The notes: generated by a model not told the origin, from the letters alone. A stretch of 37,420 bases of DNA from an uncultured Verrucomicrobia subdivision 3 bacterium (GCA_903842235.1 CAIMLG010000290.1:1-37420), one strand, 5' to 3'. Counted from the first letter of the stretch, positions 9,901 through 17,447 are shown. Numbers and translations are program-made.

Positions 9901-10511
9901 AAATGTTTGATTTGCGCGGCCAGCCAGCCGGCGGCGTCCGGCCGCGTTTGCGAATAGTGATGCAATCGCAAGATGAGCGCGCGGATTTTTTCATCCCGCC
10001 CGCCGCCGTGCGTGTGGATCAGCGCTTGAACGGCGACGGAAAAGGCGTCTTCACCGGCGTAATGCGCTTGGAATTGTTCGTCCAGTATTTCGCCGGCGAG
10101 TTGCCGGGCTTCCCCCTCGTCGAGCAGCGCCAGCTGCGGATCCAACCCCAGTTCGTAAAAGTGTTCGCGCACCAGCTTGAGGCAGAAGCTGTGCAGTGTG
10201 CCGATGTGCGCCAGATCAAACAAGGCGAGCTGGTGGGCCCAGTGGTCGTCACTGGGCTCGGCGGCGGCTTGAGTTTCCAGTTCGCGGCGCAGCCGGTGGC
10301 GCATTTCCGCCGCAGCGACCTCGGTGAAGGTGACGATCAGGAATTCATCGAGGGAGGCGCGTTCGCGCTGCAGGCAGTCCAGACAGCGCGAGACGAGCGT
10401 TTTGGTTTTGCCGGTGCCCGCGCCGGCCATGACGAGGACGTTGCCGCGCGCCGCCACCGCCTGCTGCTGGGACGCGGTCAGCGAATCGTTGGGTTTGCGC
10501 GCGGAATCCAT
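6936..10511 (-). CDS. addA: AddA-like UvrD-family helicase and PD-(D/E)XK nuclease
   Basis: 1191 residues, the right size for AddA. The SF1A helicase part has Walker A GAGTGKT (30-36), the motif II phrase VFVDEYQDIN (near 377), FLVGDVKQSIYRFR, a motif V region with SIHQSKGLEFPIVVLAD, and LRLLYVALTRARDHLIL (motif VI). The C-terminal nuclease has GAIDLAVLLPGEIWLVDFKTD, split as GAIDLAVLLP and LVDFKTD (about 1121-1142), which supplies the acidic and lysine catalytic residues. Such proteins process double-strand DNA ends for recombination, normally with an AddB partner. No addB is in this window: the gene upstream is unrelated and the one downstream is convergent. Either addB is elsewhere or this enzyme works alone. 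The -10 region (TAAAAT, eight bases before the ATG) is supplied by a dispersed repeat at 10524-10555. Confidence 0.9.
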   Translation of the reverse strand: MDSARKPNDSLTASQQQAVAARGNVLVMAGAGTGKTKTLVSRCLDCLQRERASLDEFLIVTFTEVAAAEMRHRLRRELETQAAAEPSDDHWAHQLALFDLAHIGTLHSFCLKLVREHFYELGLDPQLALLDEGEARQLAGEILDEQFQAHYAGEDAFSVAVQALIHTHGGGRDEKIRALILRLHHYSQTRPDAAGWLAAQIKHFAAAQPTDWQRWLREAIAGWRAEWLPVLDQLKSANEKAAKLAEILSRLPKLPTRELAAEMLEQVVSADDDWPAKRKTVLRKPLEGLFADAAFLVSLAAVENDGDPLAEDWGWVRGHMETLLQLAQEFATRFADAKRAAGVLDFHDLEQFALRLLWDFSADQPTATAQAWRARLKFVFVDEYQDINAAQDKIIAALSRVGAEANRFLVGDVKQSIYRFRLADPKIFRDYAQHWRGPAGTTIPLSENFRSQEGLLNFVNSVCGHVLREEVGGVAYNADAALKFGAPERRGDFSVAKAAAPRVELLLRRKAGRKESDENDGSELADLDEAQKEARLIARQLQTIAGQYEIWDETAKTLRPAAWRDMVILLRSPRGKATVYAQEFERVAVPLAVARGGFFETAEILDLLSLLQLLDNPLQDVPAIAVLRSPLVGLSLDELAEIRLAARDQHFWTALGRWHELAGSQPKPEAGKLFIKVDRFLKRFSHWRKRARQISLSQGLEEILAETFYADWLRAQPRGAQRAANVAGLLQLSQQFDQFQRQGLFRFLKFIEAQQAAAAEPEVPAAATENAVRLMSIHQSKGLEFPIVVLADLAKAFNEQDLRGEIIFDEEFGLCPKVKPPTSGRRYPSLPHWLAQRRQRRELRGEELRLLYVALTRARDHLILSAKPTEKKWETLWTQPEPATPQTIVAANCFADWLGMWFAHHGGDPTAAQGETPLLRWRWVESAELAEVKKPELENNPELSLIGTPGMDPGIELLRMRLAQVYPFTAATHRKAKASVTELRRAAEASDAEAEPILPRPASFPERRNVNSEERSLSAAQTGTAHHKFLQHFSLAKTGDLAAEAGRLERENYLSSKERAALDLPALAQFWNSELGGKIRHQGAAVRRELPFTARFSPAEIAGITGPPAAGELPEEFIVVQGAIDLAVLLPGEIWLVDFKTDAVNATDLAEKIQIYRPQLRLYAAALEKTFARPVTLCALHFLAVRETVIV

Positions 10512-10523
10512 GTGCCGAAATTT

Positions 10524-10555
10524 TAGCCACAGATGAACTCAGATGAAACACCGAT
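10524..10555. repeat. Copy of the AGCCACAGAT-type repeat
   Basis: About 30 bases beginning AGCCACAGATGA and ending ACACCGAT, closely resembling the left arm of the palindrome at 22601-22689. Its edge, read on the minus strand as GTGGCTAAAAT, lies just before the addA start and gives a good -10 hexamer. Confidence 0.7.
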
Positions 10556-10672
10556 TTCCCGCGCGAAGGACACCGGTCAGGCGAAAGGAGAATTCAATTT
10601 GGCGGGCTGGTTCCCTGAATCAACCAGAAATTTGGTTTCCAACCCAGCGGAATTTCCAACGGTTACAAGCAA

Positions 10673-10702
10673 CAAAAAAACCGCTGGATTACTCCAGCGG
10701 TT
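10673..10702 (-). terminator. Intrinsic terminator of ilvC
   Basis: Minus-strand hairpin with a 9-bp stem (AACCGCTGG 10702-10694, CCAGCGGTT 10687-10679) and a six-base loop. It is followed by a run of seven T (10679-10673), counting the two at the stem end. It lies just past the ilvC stop, so it should end the ilvN-ilvC transcript. Confidence 0.85.
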
Positions 10703-10720
10703 GGTGGTTGAGAAATTGAA

Positions 10721-11743
10721 TCAGTAAGCGGCTTGCGCGCCCTTGATGTTTTTCTTGCCCATCCAGGGCATAAGTGCGCGGAGCTTGGCGCCGGTCTTTT
10801 CGATCGGATGCTGTTCGCCCTTTTTGAGCAGCGCGTTGTAGCGTTTGTAGCCGCCTTTGTATTCGGAGACCCAGTTCTTGGCGAACTTGCCGGTCTGGAT
10901 GTCCTTGAGCGCCGCTTTCATGCGTTTTTTCACGCTGGCGTCAACGATCTTGGGCCCGACCGTGATGTCGCCCCACTTGGCGGTTTCGGAAATCGAGAAG
11001 CGCATGCCGCTGATGCCGGATTCGTTCATCAAATCCGCGATGAGCTTGAGTTCGTGCAAGCATTCGAAATACGCCATTTCCGGTGAATAACCGGCCTCGA
11101 CGAGGGTTTCAAAGCCGGCCTGTACCAGCGCGCTGGCGCCGCCGCAGAGCACGCATTGTTCGCCGAATAAATCGGTTTCGGTTTCTTCCTTGAAATTCGT
11201 TTCCAGAACGCCGGCGCGGGTGCCGCCGATGCCCTTGGCCCAGGCGAGCGCGATCTTCTTCGCGTCCTTGCCGGGGTTCTGGTAAATGGCGATCAAGCTC
11301 GGCACGCCCTTGCCTTCGGTATATTGGCGGCGGACGGTGTGGCCCGGGCCCTTCGGCGCGACCATGATCACGTTCACGTTCTTCGGCGGAACAATGGTCT
11401 TGAAATGGATTGAGAAACCGTGGCTGAACACCAGGGTTTTGCCCTTGGTCAGGTTCGGCGCAATATCCTTCTCGTAGCACGCCGCCTGCTTGGTGTCGGG
11501 CAGGGCGATCATGATGACGTCGGCTTGCTTCACGGCTTGCGCCGTGGTGACGACTTTGAACCCCTTTTCCCTTGCGACGGGAATGGACTTGCTGCCTTCG
11601 TAAAGCCCGATGAGGACTTTGAGGCCGCTGTCTTTGAGGTTCAGCGCGTGGGCATGGCCTTGGGAGCCAAAGCCGAGGATTGCCAGCGTTTTGTTTTTGA
11701 ACACGCCGAGATCGGCGTCTTTGTCGGTATAGACTTTTGCCAT
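10721..11743 (-). CDS. ilvC: Ketol-acid reductoisomerase
   Basis: 340 residues, the usual class I (short) length. It converts acetolactate or acetohydroxybutyrate to the dihydroxy acid with NADPH and Mg2+, the second common step of valine, leucine and isoleucine synthesis, in the cytosol. The Rossmann motif GFGSQG lies at 24-29. [14 protein letters not shown] and the metal-binding phrases [12 protein letters not shown] and [13 protein letters not shown] are all present. The gene begins 15 bp after the ilvN stop and shares its transcript. The acetolactate synthase large subunit gene is not here. A terminator follows at once. Confidence 0.97.
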   Translation of the reverse strand: MAKVYTDKDADLGVFKNKTLAILGFGSQGHAHALNLKDSGLKVLIGLYEGSKSIPVAREKGFKVVTTAQAVKQADVIMIALPDTKQAACYEKDIAPNLTKGKTLVFSHGFSIHFKTIVPPKNVNVIMVAPKGPGHTVRRQYTEGKGVPSLIAIYQNPGKDAKKIALAWAKGIGGTRAGVLETNFKEETETDLFGEQCVLCGGASALVQAGFETLVEAGYSPEMAYFECLHELKLIADLMNESGISGMRFSISETAKWGDITVGPKIVDASVKKRMKAALKDIQTGKFAKNWVSEYKGGYKRYNALLKKGEQHPIEKTGAKLRALMPWMGKKNIKGAQAAY

Positions 11744-11758
11744 AAATTCTTTATTAAA

Positions 11759-12232
11759 TTATTTGCGGGGCATGGCCACTTGGCCGGTGCGGGTCAGTTC
11801 CTGCACGCCGAAAGCGCCCATCAGGTCGAGGAATTTTTCAATCTTGCTGCCGCTGCCGGTGATTTCGATGGTGAGCGATTTGGGCTGCACATCCACGATT
11901 TTGGCGCGAAAAATATCCGTGATCTGCATCACCTCGGCGCGGGACTTGGAATCCACGCCGACCTTGACCAGCACCAGTTCGCGGTCCACATATTCGCCGG
12001 TGCGGAAATTCTGTACCTTGATGACATTGGGCAGCTTGTTGAGCTGCTTGACGATCTGCTCCAAAGTAGCCTCATCGCCATGGGTGACGATGGTCATGCG
12101 CGAGAGCGCCGCATCGTGCGTCGGGCCGACATTGAGCGTGTCAATGTTGTAGCCGCGGCCGCTGAACAGCCCGGTCACGCGCGTGAGCACGCCGAACTTG
12201 TTCTCCACCAAAACTGAAATGGTATGTTGCAT
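11759..12232 (-). CDS. ilvN: Acetolactate synthase small (regulatory) subunit
   Basis: 157 residues from the ATG at 12232. The reading frame is open a further 11 codons upstream to a TTG, but the family normally starts at MQHTISVLVENKFGVL, so the shorter form is chosen. The N-terminal ACT domain (about 1-75, with RVTGLFSGRGYNIDTLNVG) binds valine and gives feedback control. A C-terminal domain (about 80-157) contacts and activates the catalytic subunit. It is the first gene of the ilvN-ilvC pair. It has a predicted promoter (12256-12284) whose transcript would have a leader of about 17 bases, which leaves no room for an attenuator or T-box. Confidence 0.94.
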   Translation of the reverse strand: MQHTISVLVENKFGVLTRVTGLFSGRGYNIDTLNVGPTHDAALSRMTIVTHGDEATLEQIVKQLNKLPNVIKVQNFRTGEYVDRELVLVKVGVDSKSRAEVMQITDIFRAKIVDVQPKSLTIEITGSGSKIEKFLDLMGAFGVQELTRTGQVAMPRK

Positions 12233-12255
12233 AATGCCGTTTGGAACGGAAGGAA

Positions 12256-12284
12256 AGCCTAGCAATCGCGGGCCAGACGGTCAA
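12256..12284 (-). promoter_or_regulatory. Predicted ilvN-ilvC promoter
   Basis: On the minus strand: TTGACC (12284-12279), a 17-bp spacer and TAGGCT (12261-12256). It has the same -10 word and spacing as the ppaC and ffh promoters. Confidence 0.55.
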
Positions 12285-12350
12285 TTTGCAAATCACGCGG
12301 ACCGGCCAGCCCCGCGGCTTTCCAGCGCCCGCCGGCCGACCGGGAATACA

Positions 12351-12378
12351 TTGATTTTGGAGGTGAAGCCAATATAAT
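12351..12378 (+). promoter_or_regulatory. Predicted fpr promoter
   Basis: TTGATT (12351-12356), 16-bp spacer, consensus TATAAT (12373-12378). It is followed by AAAGGA (12388-12393), a ribosome site correctly spaced before the ATG at 12399. This is a classical promoter and leader, in contrast to the short-leader genes around it. Confidence 0.65.
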
Positions 12379-12398
12379 TAAAACCATTAAAGGATGCT

Positions 12399-13220
12399 AT
12401 GACTTTTGCTGCCGCCCCCAACCCCTATAACGCGACCGTGATCGGCCGTGAGGAAATCAATCCGCAACTGGTGATTCTGCGGGTGCGACCCGACGCGGAA
12501 CTGTTTGACTTCAAGCCGGGCCAGTTTGCCGTGCTGGGCCTGCCGGGCACCGCGCCCCGCGTGGCCGAGGCCGCGTCGGAAGACGTGCCGACCGAACCGG
12601 ATAAACTGGTTCGCCGGGCCTATAGCATTGCGTCCTCCAGTCTGGAGCGCCGGTATGTGGAGTTTTATATCACGCTCATCACCAGCGGTCAGTTGACGCC
12701 CCGCCTGTTTGCTCTGCGGCATGGCAGCCGGGTGTTTCTCGGACCGAAAGCCAGCGGGCTGTTCACGCTCGACCAAGTGCCGCCGGAAAAAGCGGTGATC
12801 CTCGTCGCCACCGGCACGGGCTTGGCCCCGTATATTTCCATGCTGCGGACGATGCTGGTGAATGATGAACGACGGCGGTTCGTTGTCTTGCACGGTGCCC
12901 GTTATAGCTGGGATCTGGGCTATCGTGGCGAACTTGAAAGCTTGGCGCGCTTGCGTCCCAATCTTACTTACATTCCCAGCATCACCCGCGCGGATCAAGA
13001 TCCCCATTTTCACGGCCGCGTGGGTCGCATCCAAGCGCTGGTGGAACAGGGGGTTTTGGAAAAAGAATCCGGGTTGACGCTCAATCCGGCGAAGGCCGAA
13101 GTGTTCCTATGCGGCAACCCGGACATGGTTCAAGCCGTCCGAATGATGCTGGAAGACAAGGGGTATTCTGCAGCGAAAGGCAAAGCCGCTTGCACCATTC
13201 ATATTGAGGAATATTGGTAA
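12399..13220 (+). CDS. fpr: Ferredoxin-NADP+ reductase
   Basis: 273 residues, a cytosolic FAD enzyme that moves electrons between NADPH and ferredoxin or flavodoxin. The FAD-binding barrel covers about 1-110, with RAYSIASS at 73-80 holding the flavin. The NADP domain has VATGTGLAPYISMLRTML and FLCGNPDMVQAVRMML. The C-terminus IHIEEYW ends in an aromatic residue stacked on the flavin, as in bacterial FPRs. The length fits the family (about 250-275). A good ribosome site and TATAAT promoter lie just upstream. It is transcribed away from ilvN and runs toward ffh. Confidence 0.93.
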   Translation: MTFAAAPNPYNATVIGREEINPQLVILRVRPDAELFDFKPGQFAVLGLPGTAPRVAEAASEDVPTEPDKLVRRAYSIASSSLERRYVEFYITLITSGQLTPRLFALRHGSRVFLGPKASGLFTLDQVPPEKAVILVATGTGLAPYISMLRTMLVNDERRRFVVLHGARYSWDLGYRGELESLARLRPNLTYIPSITRADQDPHFHGRVGRIQALVEQGVLEKESGLTLNPAKAEVFLCGNPDMVQAVRMMLEDKGYSAAKGKAACTIHIEEYW

Positions 13221-13245
13221 CGCGTTCCCCGGCGATGACGGCAAC

Positions 13246-13269
13246 GGCGCTCCCCGGCGCCATTTTTTA
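13246..13269 (+). terminator. Short terminator after fpr
   Basis: GGCGC (13246-13250) pairs with GCGCC (13257-13261), followed by ATTTTTTATTT. The stem is only 5 bp, so this is a modest candidate. It lies in the 50-bp gap between the convergent fpr and ffh genes. Confidence 0.45.
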
Positions 13270-13270
13270 T

Positions 13271-14614
13271 TTACCGGCGAAACATGCCCGGCATGGCACC
13301 GCCCATTTTACCCATCATCTTGGACATCTTGCCCATCTTCTTCATCATCGTTTGCATCTGAAAGAATTTGTTGAGCATGGTGTTCAGTTCCGTCACCGTC
13401 ACGCCGCTGCCAGCGGCAATGCGCCGGCGGCGGCTGGCATTGAGAATCACCGGCGTCAGCCGCTCTTTTTTCGTCATCGCGCAGACCATGCCTTCCATGC
13501 GCTTGAATTCCTTTTCCTGTTTGCCAATGTCCACTTGCTTCAGCGCCTCGCCGCCGCCGGGCAGCATTTTCAGGATGCTTTCCAGGGAACCGAGCTTTTT
13601 CATGGCGCGCAACTGCTCGAGAAAATCCTCCAGCGTGAATTCCCCTTTGCGCATCTTTTCTTCCATGCGCTTGGCTTCATCTTCGCTGACGGCTTCGGCG
13701 GCGCGCTCGACGAGGCTGACGACGTCGCCCATGCCCAGAATCCGCGACGCCATGCGTTCGGGATGGAATGGCTCAAACTCGTCTAGCTTTTCCCCGACAC
13801 CGGCGAACTTGATGGGCTTGCCGGTCACGCTCTTCAAGCTCAGCGCCGCGCCGCCCCGCGCATCGCCGTCCAGCTTGGTGAGAATAGAGCCGGTGATATT
13901 TAGCGCCTGATCGAAATGCGTGGCCACGTTGACGGCTTCCTGGCCGGTGGCGGCGTCCAGCACGAGGAGGATTTCCTGCGGCTTCACCAAATCGCGCAAC
14001 TGCACCAGTTCTTGCACCAGCGGCTCGTCAATCTGCAAGCGTCCGGCGGTGTCGAAAATAATGACATTACGCCCGTTCGCATTGGCAAACACCAGCGCCT
14101 CGCGGGCGATCTTGAGCACATCCGTCTCGCCGCGCTGCACAAAGACCGGCACGTCCACCTGCTTGCCCAGGGTTTCGAGCTGATCCATGGCGGCCGGGCG
14201 ATACACGTCCGCCGCCACGAGCAGCGGCGCGCGGCCCTGCTTTTTCAGCAGCCGGGCTAGCTTGCCGCTGGACGTGGTTTTGCCGGAGCCGTGCAAGCCC
14301 ACCATCAGCAAGCAAGTGGGATTGCCGTCGAGATTGAGCCGGGCATTTTCTGAGCCGAGCAAGGCGGTGAGTTCATCGCTGACAAACTTGATGATCTGTT
14401 GCCCCGGCTGGACGCTGCTGATGACTTCCGCGCCGAGCGATTTGGTCTTCACCCGCTCAATAAAATCGCGCGCCACCTTGAAATTCACATCCGCCTCCAG
14501 CAGGGCCATGCGCACTTCGCGCAAGGCATCGCCGACGTTGCTCTCGGAAATTTTCCCGAGCCCGCGCAAATTTCTAAAAGCGTTCTGGAGTTTGCTGCTT
14601 AACGAGTCGAACAT
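13271..14614 (-). CDS. ffh: Signal recognition particle GTPase Ffh
   Basis: 447 residues, the usual length. With SRP RNA it brings ribosomes making membrane proteins to FtsY at the membrane. The N domain covers about 1-90. The G domain has GLHGSGKT (106-113), DTAGRLQID and TKLDGDARGGAALS. The M domain from about 320 holds the RNA-binding phrase RRRRIAAGSG and a methionine-rich tail (QMQTMMKKMGKMSKMMGKMG) that grips signal peptides. The ATG at 14614 lies six bases after a good -10 box, so the mRNA should start at or next to the start codon. Confidence 0.97.
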   Translation of the reverse strand: MFDSLSSKLQNAFRNLRGLGKISESNVGDALREVRMALLEADVNFKVARDFIERVKTKSLGAEVISSVQPGQQIIKFVSDELTALLGSENARLNLDGNPTCLLMVGLHGSGKTTSSGKLARLLKKQGRAPLLVAADVYRPAAMDQLETLGKQVDVPVFVQRGETDVLKIAREALVFANANGRNVIIFDTAGRLQIDEPLVQELVQLRDLVKPQEILLVLDAATGQEAVNVATHFDQALNITGSILTKLDGDARGGAALSLKSVTGKPIKFAGVGEKLDEFEPFHPERMASRILGMGDVVSLVERAAEAVSEDEAKRMEEKMRKGEFTLEDFLEQLRAMKKLGSLESILKMLPGGGEALKQVDIGKQEKEFKRMEGMVCAMTKKERLTPVILNASRRRRIAAGSGVTVTELNTMLNKFFQMQTMMKKMGKMSKMMGKMGGAMPGMFRR

Positions 14615-14620
14615 TTATTC

Positions 14621-14649
14621 AGCCTAGGGCACCGAGAGTGAATTGACAA
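14621..14649 (-). promoter_or_regulatory. Predicted ffh promoter (leaderless)
   Basis: Minus strand: TTGTCA (14649-14644), 17-bp spacer, TAGGCT (14626-14621). Only six bases separate the -10 box from the ffh ATG. The -35 box overlaps that of the divergent tRNA-Tyr promoter. Confidence 0.6.
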
Positions 14650-14670
14650 GGCGCCGCCATCTGGCATTAT
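14643..14670 (+). promoter_or_regulatory. Predicted tRNA-Tyr promoter
   Basis: Consensus TTGACA (14643-14648), 16-bp spacer, CATTAT (14665-14670). The start point would be near 14677, about 19 bases before the mature tRNA. Confidence 0.5.
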
Positions 14671-14695
14671 TGTTGTCCGCTGCAAGCGGGGGGTT

Positions 14696-14781
14696 GGTAG
14701 GTTATCCAAGTGGCTAAAGGGTGCAGACTGTAAATCTGTCGGCTTACGCCTTCGATGGTTCGAATCCATCACCTACCACCA
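14696..14781 (+). tRNA. tRNA-Tyr (GTA)
   Basis: 86 bases. The acceptor stem is GGTAGGT (14696-14702) with ACCTACC (14771-14777), discriminator A, and an encoded CCA (14779-14781). The anticodon loop CTGTAAA places GTA at 14730-14732. A long variable arm (CGGCTTACGCC) makes it a class II tRNA, as expected for bacterial tyrosine. The T loop is TTCGAAT. All stems pair well. It stands alone, between ffh and uup. Confidence 0.97.
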
Positions 14782-14832
14782 CTTCAACGTTTGAAGTGTC
14801 ACCAATTCGATTTTTTGCCCGGTAAGTCCATC

Positions 14833-16731
14833 ATGCCCACTCTCATTTCCGCCTCCGATGTCACCGTGCGTTACAACGAGCGCGCCATTCTGGACACCAT
14901 TACGTTGGGCATTCAGGAGGGCGACCGCATCGGGCTCGTCGGGCGCAATGGCTGCGGCAAAACGACGTTTCTGAAAATCCTCGCCGGCTTGCAGGCTCCC
15001 GACAGCGGGGAAATCTCCCGCGCGCACGGCCTCGTGGCCAGCTATCTCCCGCAGGATTTCATGCTGGATGCGGCGAAAAATGTTTACGAAAACATCCGCG
15101 ACGGCGCCCAGCACGTGTTCGATTTGATCGCGGAATTTGAAGCCTTGCCGCATGATTCCAAGCGCCACGAGGTCTTGGAGCATCGCATCGCCACCCTCGA
15201 AGGCTGGACCGTGGATCGCCGCATCGAGGTGGCGATGTCGCACCTGAACTGTCCCGCCGGCGACCGCCGCATCGAAACGCTGTCCGGCGGCGAAAAGCGC
15301 CGCGTGGCCATGGCGCGCGCCATCGTTTCCCGCCCGGACTTCCTGATGCTCGACGAGCCGACGAACCATCTCGATCCGGAATCCATTGAATGGGTCGCCG
15401 AGTTTTTGGAAAATTTCGGCGGCAGCTTTCTCGTCGTCACCCACGACCGCTATTTCCTCGACCGCGTCGCCTCCAGCATTTTGGAGCTGTGCGACGGAAA
15501 ATTCTTTTCGCACGCCGGCAATTACACCGATTACCTCCTCGACAAAGCCGAGCGCCAGGAAGCCGATGTCGTCATCGAGCACAAGCGCCAGATGTTCCTG
15601 AAAAAGGAGCTCGCGTGGGTGCGGCAAGGCCCGCGCGCCCAGCGCAGCAAACAGAAGGACCGCTTTGAGCGCTACTACGACGAAGCCGCCAAGGACGGGC
15701 CGGTGATCGAGGAGGATGTGGAATTGTGCATACCGCCGCCGCCGCAACTCGGCAACCGCACCGTTGAGGCCATCGGCTTGGGCATGGAACTCGGCGGGAA
15801 GCCATTATTCTCCGGCTTCAACTTCGCGTTCGAGAACGGCAAGCGCGTGGGCATCTGCGGCCGGAACGGCCTCGGCAAATCCACCCTGCTGCGCATCCTC
15901 ATCGGCCAGCTCGCGCCCACCGCCGGCGCGGTGAAGATCGGCCCGCTCACCAAATTCAACTACGTGGATCAAGGCCGGCTCCAGCTCAACGAAGCGCGCA
16001 CCGTGCTCGACGAGGTGGCCGACGGCACCGAGTTTGTGCAATGGGGCGACGCCAAGCTCTCCGTGCGCTCCTACCTCAAGCGGTTTCTCTTTGCCGACGA
16101 CCGCATTCTGACCCAGGTGCGAAAACTCTCCGGCGGCGAACGCAGCCGCCTCCTGCTCGCGCGCATTCTCAAGAGCGGCGGCAATTTCCTCATCCTCGAC
16201 GAGCCCACCAACGACCTCGATCTTCCGACCTTGCGCGTCTTGGAAGAGGCGCTCATCGCGTTTCCCGGCGCGGTCTGCGTGGTGAGCCACGACCGCTATT
16301 TTCTGAACCGCGTCTGCACCGACATTCTGGCCTTTGAGGGCGACGGAAAAATCCACCACAGCGTGGGCGACTACGATTATTATCTGGAGAAAAAGGAAAA
16401 AACCGCCGTGGCCGCGGCTCGGGTAGCCGCGTTTCGTAAGAGCGCGGATTACCTCGCCATGAACCAAGCCGCCGCCGCGCAGAAACCCAAGCCCCGCAAA
16501 CTCTCCTTCAAGGAACAGCGCGAGCTGGAGGGCATGGAAGCACAGATCCACGCCGTCGAGGCGGAAGTGGCGCGGATCGAAGGTTTGTTTGCCAACCCGG
16601 AATTTTTCCGCAAGCACGCCACCCAGGTTCACCAGCTCACCACCGAGCTGGACGCCGCCAAGGAAAAAGTCACCCAGCTTTACGCCCGCTGGGAAGTCCT
16701 CGAAGCCCTCCGTGCCGCTGCCAGCGCCTGA
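14833..16731 (+). CDS. uup: ABC-F family ATPase, Uup type
   Basis: 632 residues from the ATG at 14833. The frame stays open upstream into the tRNA-Tyr gene, but those codons are tRNA sequence and the family starts at MPTLISASDVTVRY. Two ABC cassettes follow: Walker A GRNGCGKTT (37-45) with signature LSGGEKRR and MLDEPTNHLD, then GRNGLGKST (about 343) with LSGGERSR and ILDEPTNDLD. A linker of charged helices lies between them. A C-terminal coiled coil (about 545-632) is the mark of Uup, a DNA- and ribosome-associated member. It has no membrane part, so it is not a transporter. Both ATP sites look intact. The start lies 51 bp past the tRNA and both may share a transcript. Confidence 0.92.
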   Translation: MPTLISASDVTVRYNERAILDTITLGIQEGDRIGLVGRNGCGKTTFLKILAGLQAPDSGEISRAHGLVASYLPQDFMLDAAKNVYENIRDGAQHVFDLIAEFEALPHDSKRHEVLEHRIATLEGWTVDRRIEVAMSHLNCPAGDRRIETLSGGEKRRVAMARAIVSRPDFLMLDEPTNHLDPESIEWVAEFLENFGGSFLVVTHDRYFLDRVASSILELCDGKFFSHAGNYTDYLLDKAERQEADVVIEHKRQMFLKKELAWVRQGPRAQRSKQKDRFERYYDEAAKDGPVIEEDVELCIPPPPQLGNRTVEAIGLGMELGGKPLFSGFNFAFENGKRVGICGRNGLGKSTLLRILIGQLAPTAGAVKIGPLTKFNYVDQGRLQLNEARTVLDEVADGTEFVQWGDAKLSVRSYLKRFLFADDRILTQVRKLSGGERSRLLLARILKSGGNFLILDEPTNDLDLPTLRVLEEALIAFPGAVCVVSHDRYFLNRVCTDILAFEGDGKIHHSVGDYDYYLEKKEKTAVAAARVAAFRKSADYLAMNQAAAAQKPKPRKLSFKEQRELEGMEAQIHAVEAEVARIEGLFANPEFFRKHATQVHQLTTELDAAKEKVTQLYARWEVLEALRAAASA

Positions 16732-16798
16732 CCGCCGCCCCGCACCCGCCAAGACCCCTACCGGTGAACGGTTGTTCCTTTTGAGCCTCGTTGGGCCC

Positions 16799-16816
16799 GC
16801 CCCCCCCGGGGGGGGC
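16799..16816. repeat. C8G8 palindrome
   Basis: A perfect 18-bp palindrome: G, eight C, eight G, C. There is no spacer, so it would extrude only as a cruciform or form G-rich structures. Runs of this kind are slip-prone and the exact length could differ between cells or be a sequencing problem. Confidence 0.75.
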
Positions 16817-16828
16817 GTTGGCGGCGTC

Positions 16829-16866
16829 CCCCTTTTGGCCCGGGGTGAATCTTTTTCCAAAAGGGG
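16829..16866. repeat. 10-bp inverted repeat
   Basis: CCCCTTTTGG (16829-16838) pairs exactly with CCAAAAGGGG (16857-16866) across an 18-base loop. It lies about 100 bases past the uup stop and may fold in the RNA as part of the end signal. Confidence 0.65.
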
Positions 16867-16925
16867 CGGCGGGGCGGCCAAATGGGTGTCGCCCCCTAAT
16901 GGCTGGAGGTGCAACCCTTGCGTCT

Positions 16926-16946
16926 GGGGGTACCCCCCTTTTTTTT
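16926..16946 (+). terminator. Candidate terminator for uup
   Basis: GGGGG-TA-CCCCC followed by C and eight T (16939-16946). The G run can also pair with the C run at 16892-16896. The very short loop makes the simple hairpin poor, so confidence is limited. Confidence 0.4.
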
Positions 16947-17325
16947 ACTAAGAGGGGTGCCCATTTCAGTTCGGGCGACGCCTGGTCAACGACAATTATT
17001 TCTTTCCCTGGAAAACTTAACCCTAGATTCCGCAGTTAAGGCTGGAATGGGAGAAAATCCCGAGGCGAAACCCATTGAGAACCAATGCGCTGGTTCGTTT
17101 TTTGCCACGGCGCCGCCGTTGCCAGCTTTCCCCATCCCGTGAACCGGCGAATGTTGGTCAGGGCTGGCAATCCATCCGTGGTTGAACTGCGGTTTTAGGT
17201 TGATGGGGTTTTCAATTTTCGTTCCCTGGTTACGGGGATGGGCAACCGACTCGGCTTCCGTCCGGCCCGGAGGCGGGGCGAGCGTCCCCGCGAGCCGTTT
17301 CCCGTGCCTGTTTACGGGGTGGTCG

Positions 17326-17346
17326 GGACCGCGCGCTGCGCGGTCC
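17326..17346. repeat. Perfect 9-bp hairpin
   Basis: GGACCGCGC (17326-17334), loop GCT, GCGCGGTCC (17338-17346). It lies about 100 bases past the uvrD stop in that gene's direction of reading and has no T run, so it is more likely part of a dispersed repeat than a terminator. Confidence 0.65.
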
Positions 17347-17447
17347 TCGGCCCCGAACGCAGCGTCCGGCAGCGGAACGAATATCGCATAAGGTTCCCAC
17401 CCCAACCCGCCCATTGCTGATTAGATGCCCTCAGGATGTTGTTAGCC

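Larger units (their letters stand above)
16732..17447. other. Palindrome-rich gap between uup and uvrD
   Basis: 716 bases between convergent genes, with no reading frame that resembles a protein family. It holds several inverted repeats listed separately (16799-16816, 16829-16866, 17326-17346), a likely terminator for uup (16926-16946), and ordinary-looking sequence from about 16980 to 17320. Several frames stay open here only because of base composition. Confidence 0.6.

Noticed and set aside
9459-10526. Long plus-strand frame opposite addA
   Set aside because: The addA frame carries all helicase motifs. The opposite frame is Gly-Arg-Gln rich with no motif. The same applies to the plus-strand frames at 2369-3511 and 18069-19607 and the minus-strand frame at 442-1482.
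14755-14832. Upstream extension of uup into tRNA-Tyr
   Set aside because: The extra codons are the tRNA 3' half and spacer. The family start MPTLISASD is at 14833.
16986-17414. Possible 142-residue minus-strand gene past uvrD
   Set aside because: It spans a hairpin repeat, has no promoter or ribosome site I can see, and its peptide looks like translated repeat and GC-rich spacer sequence.
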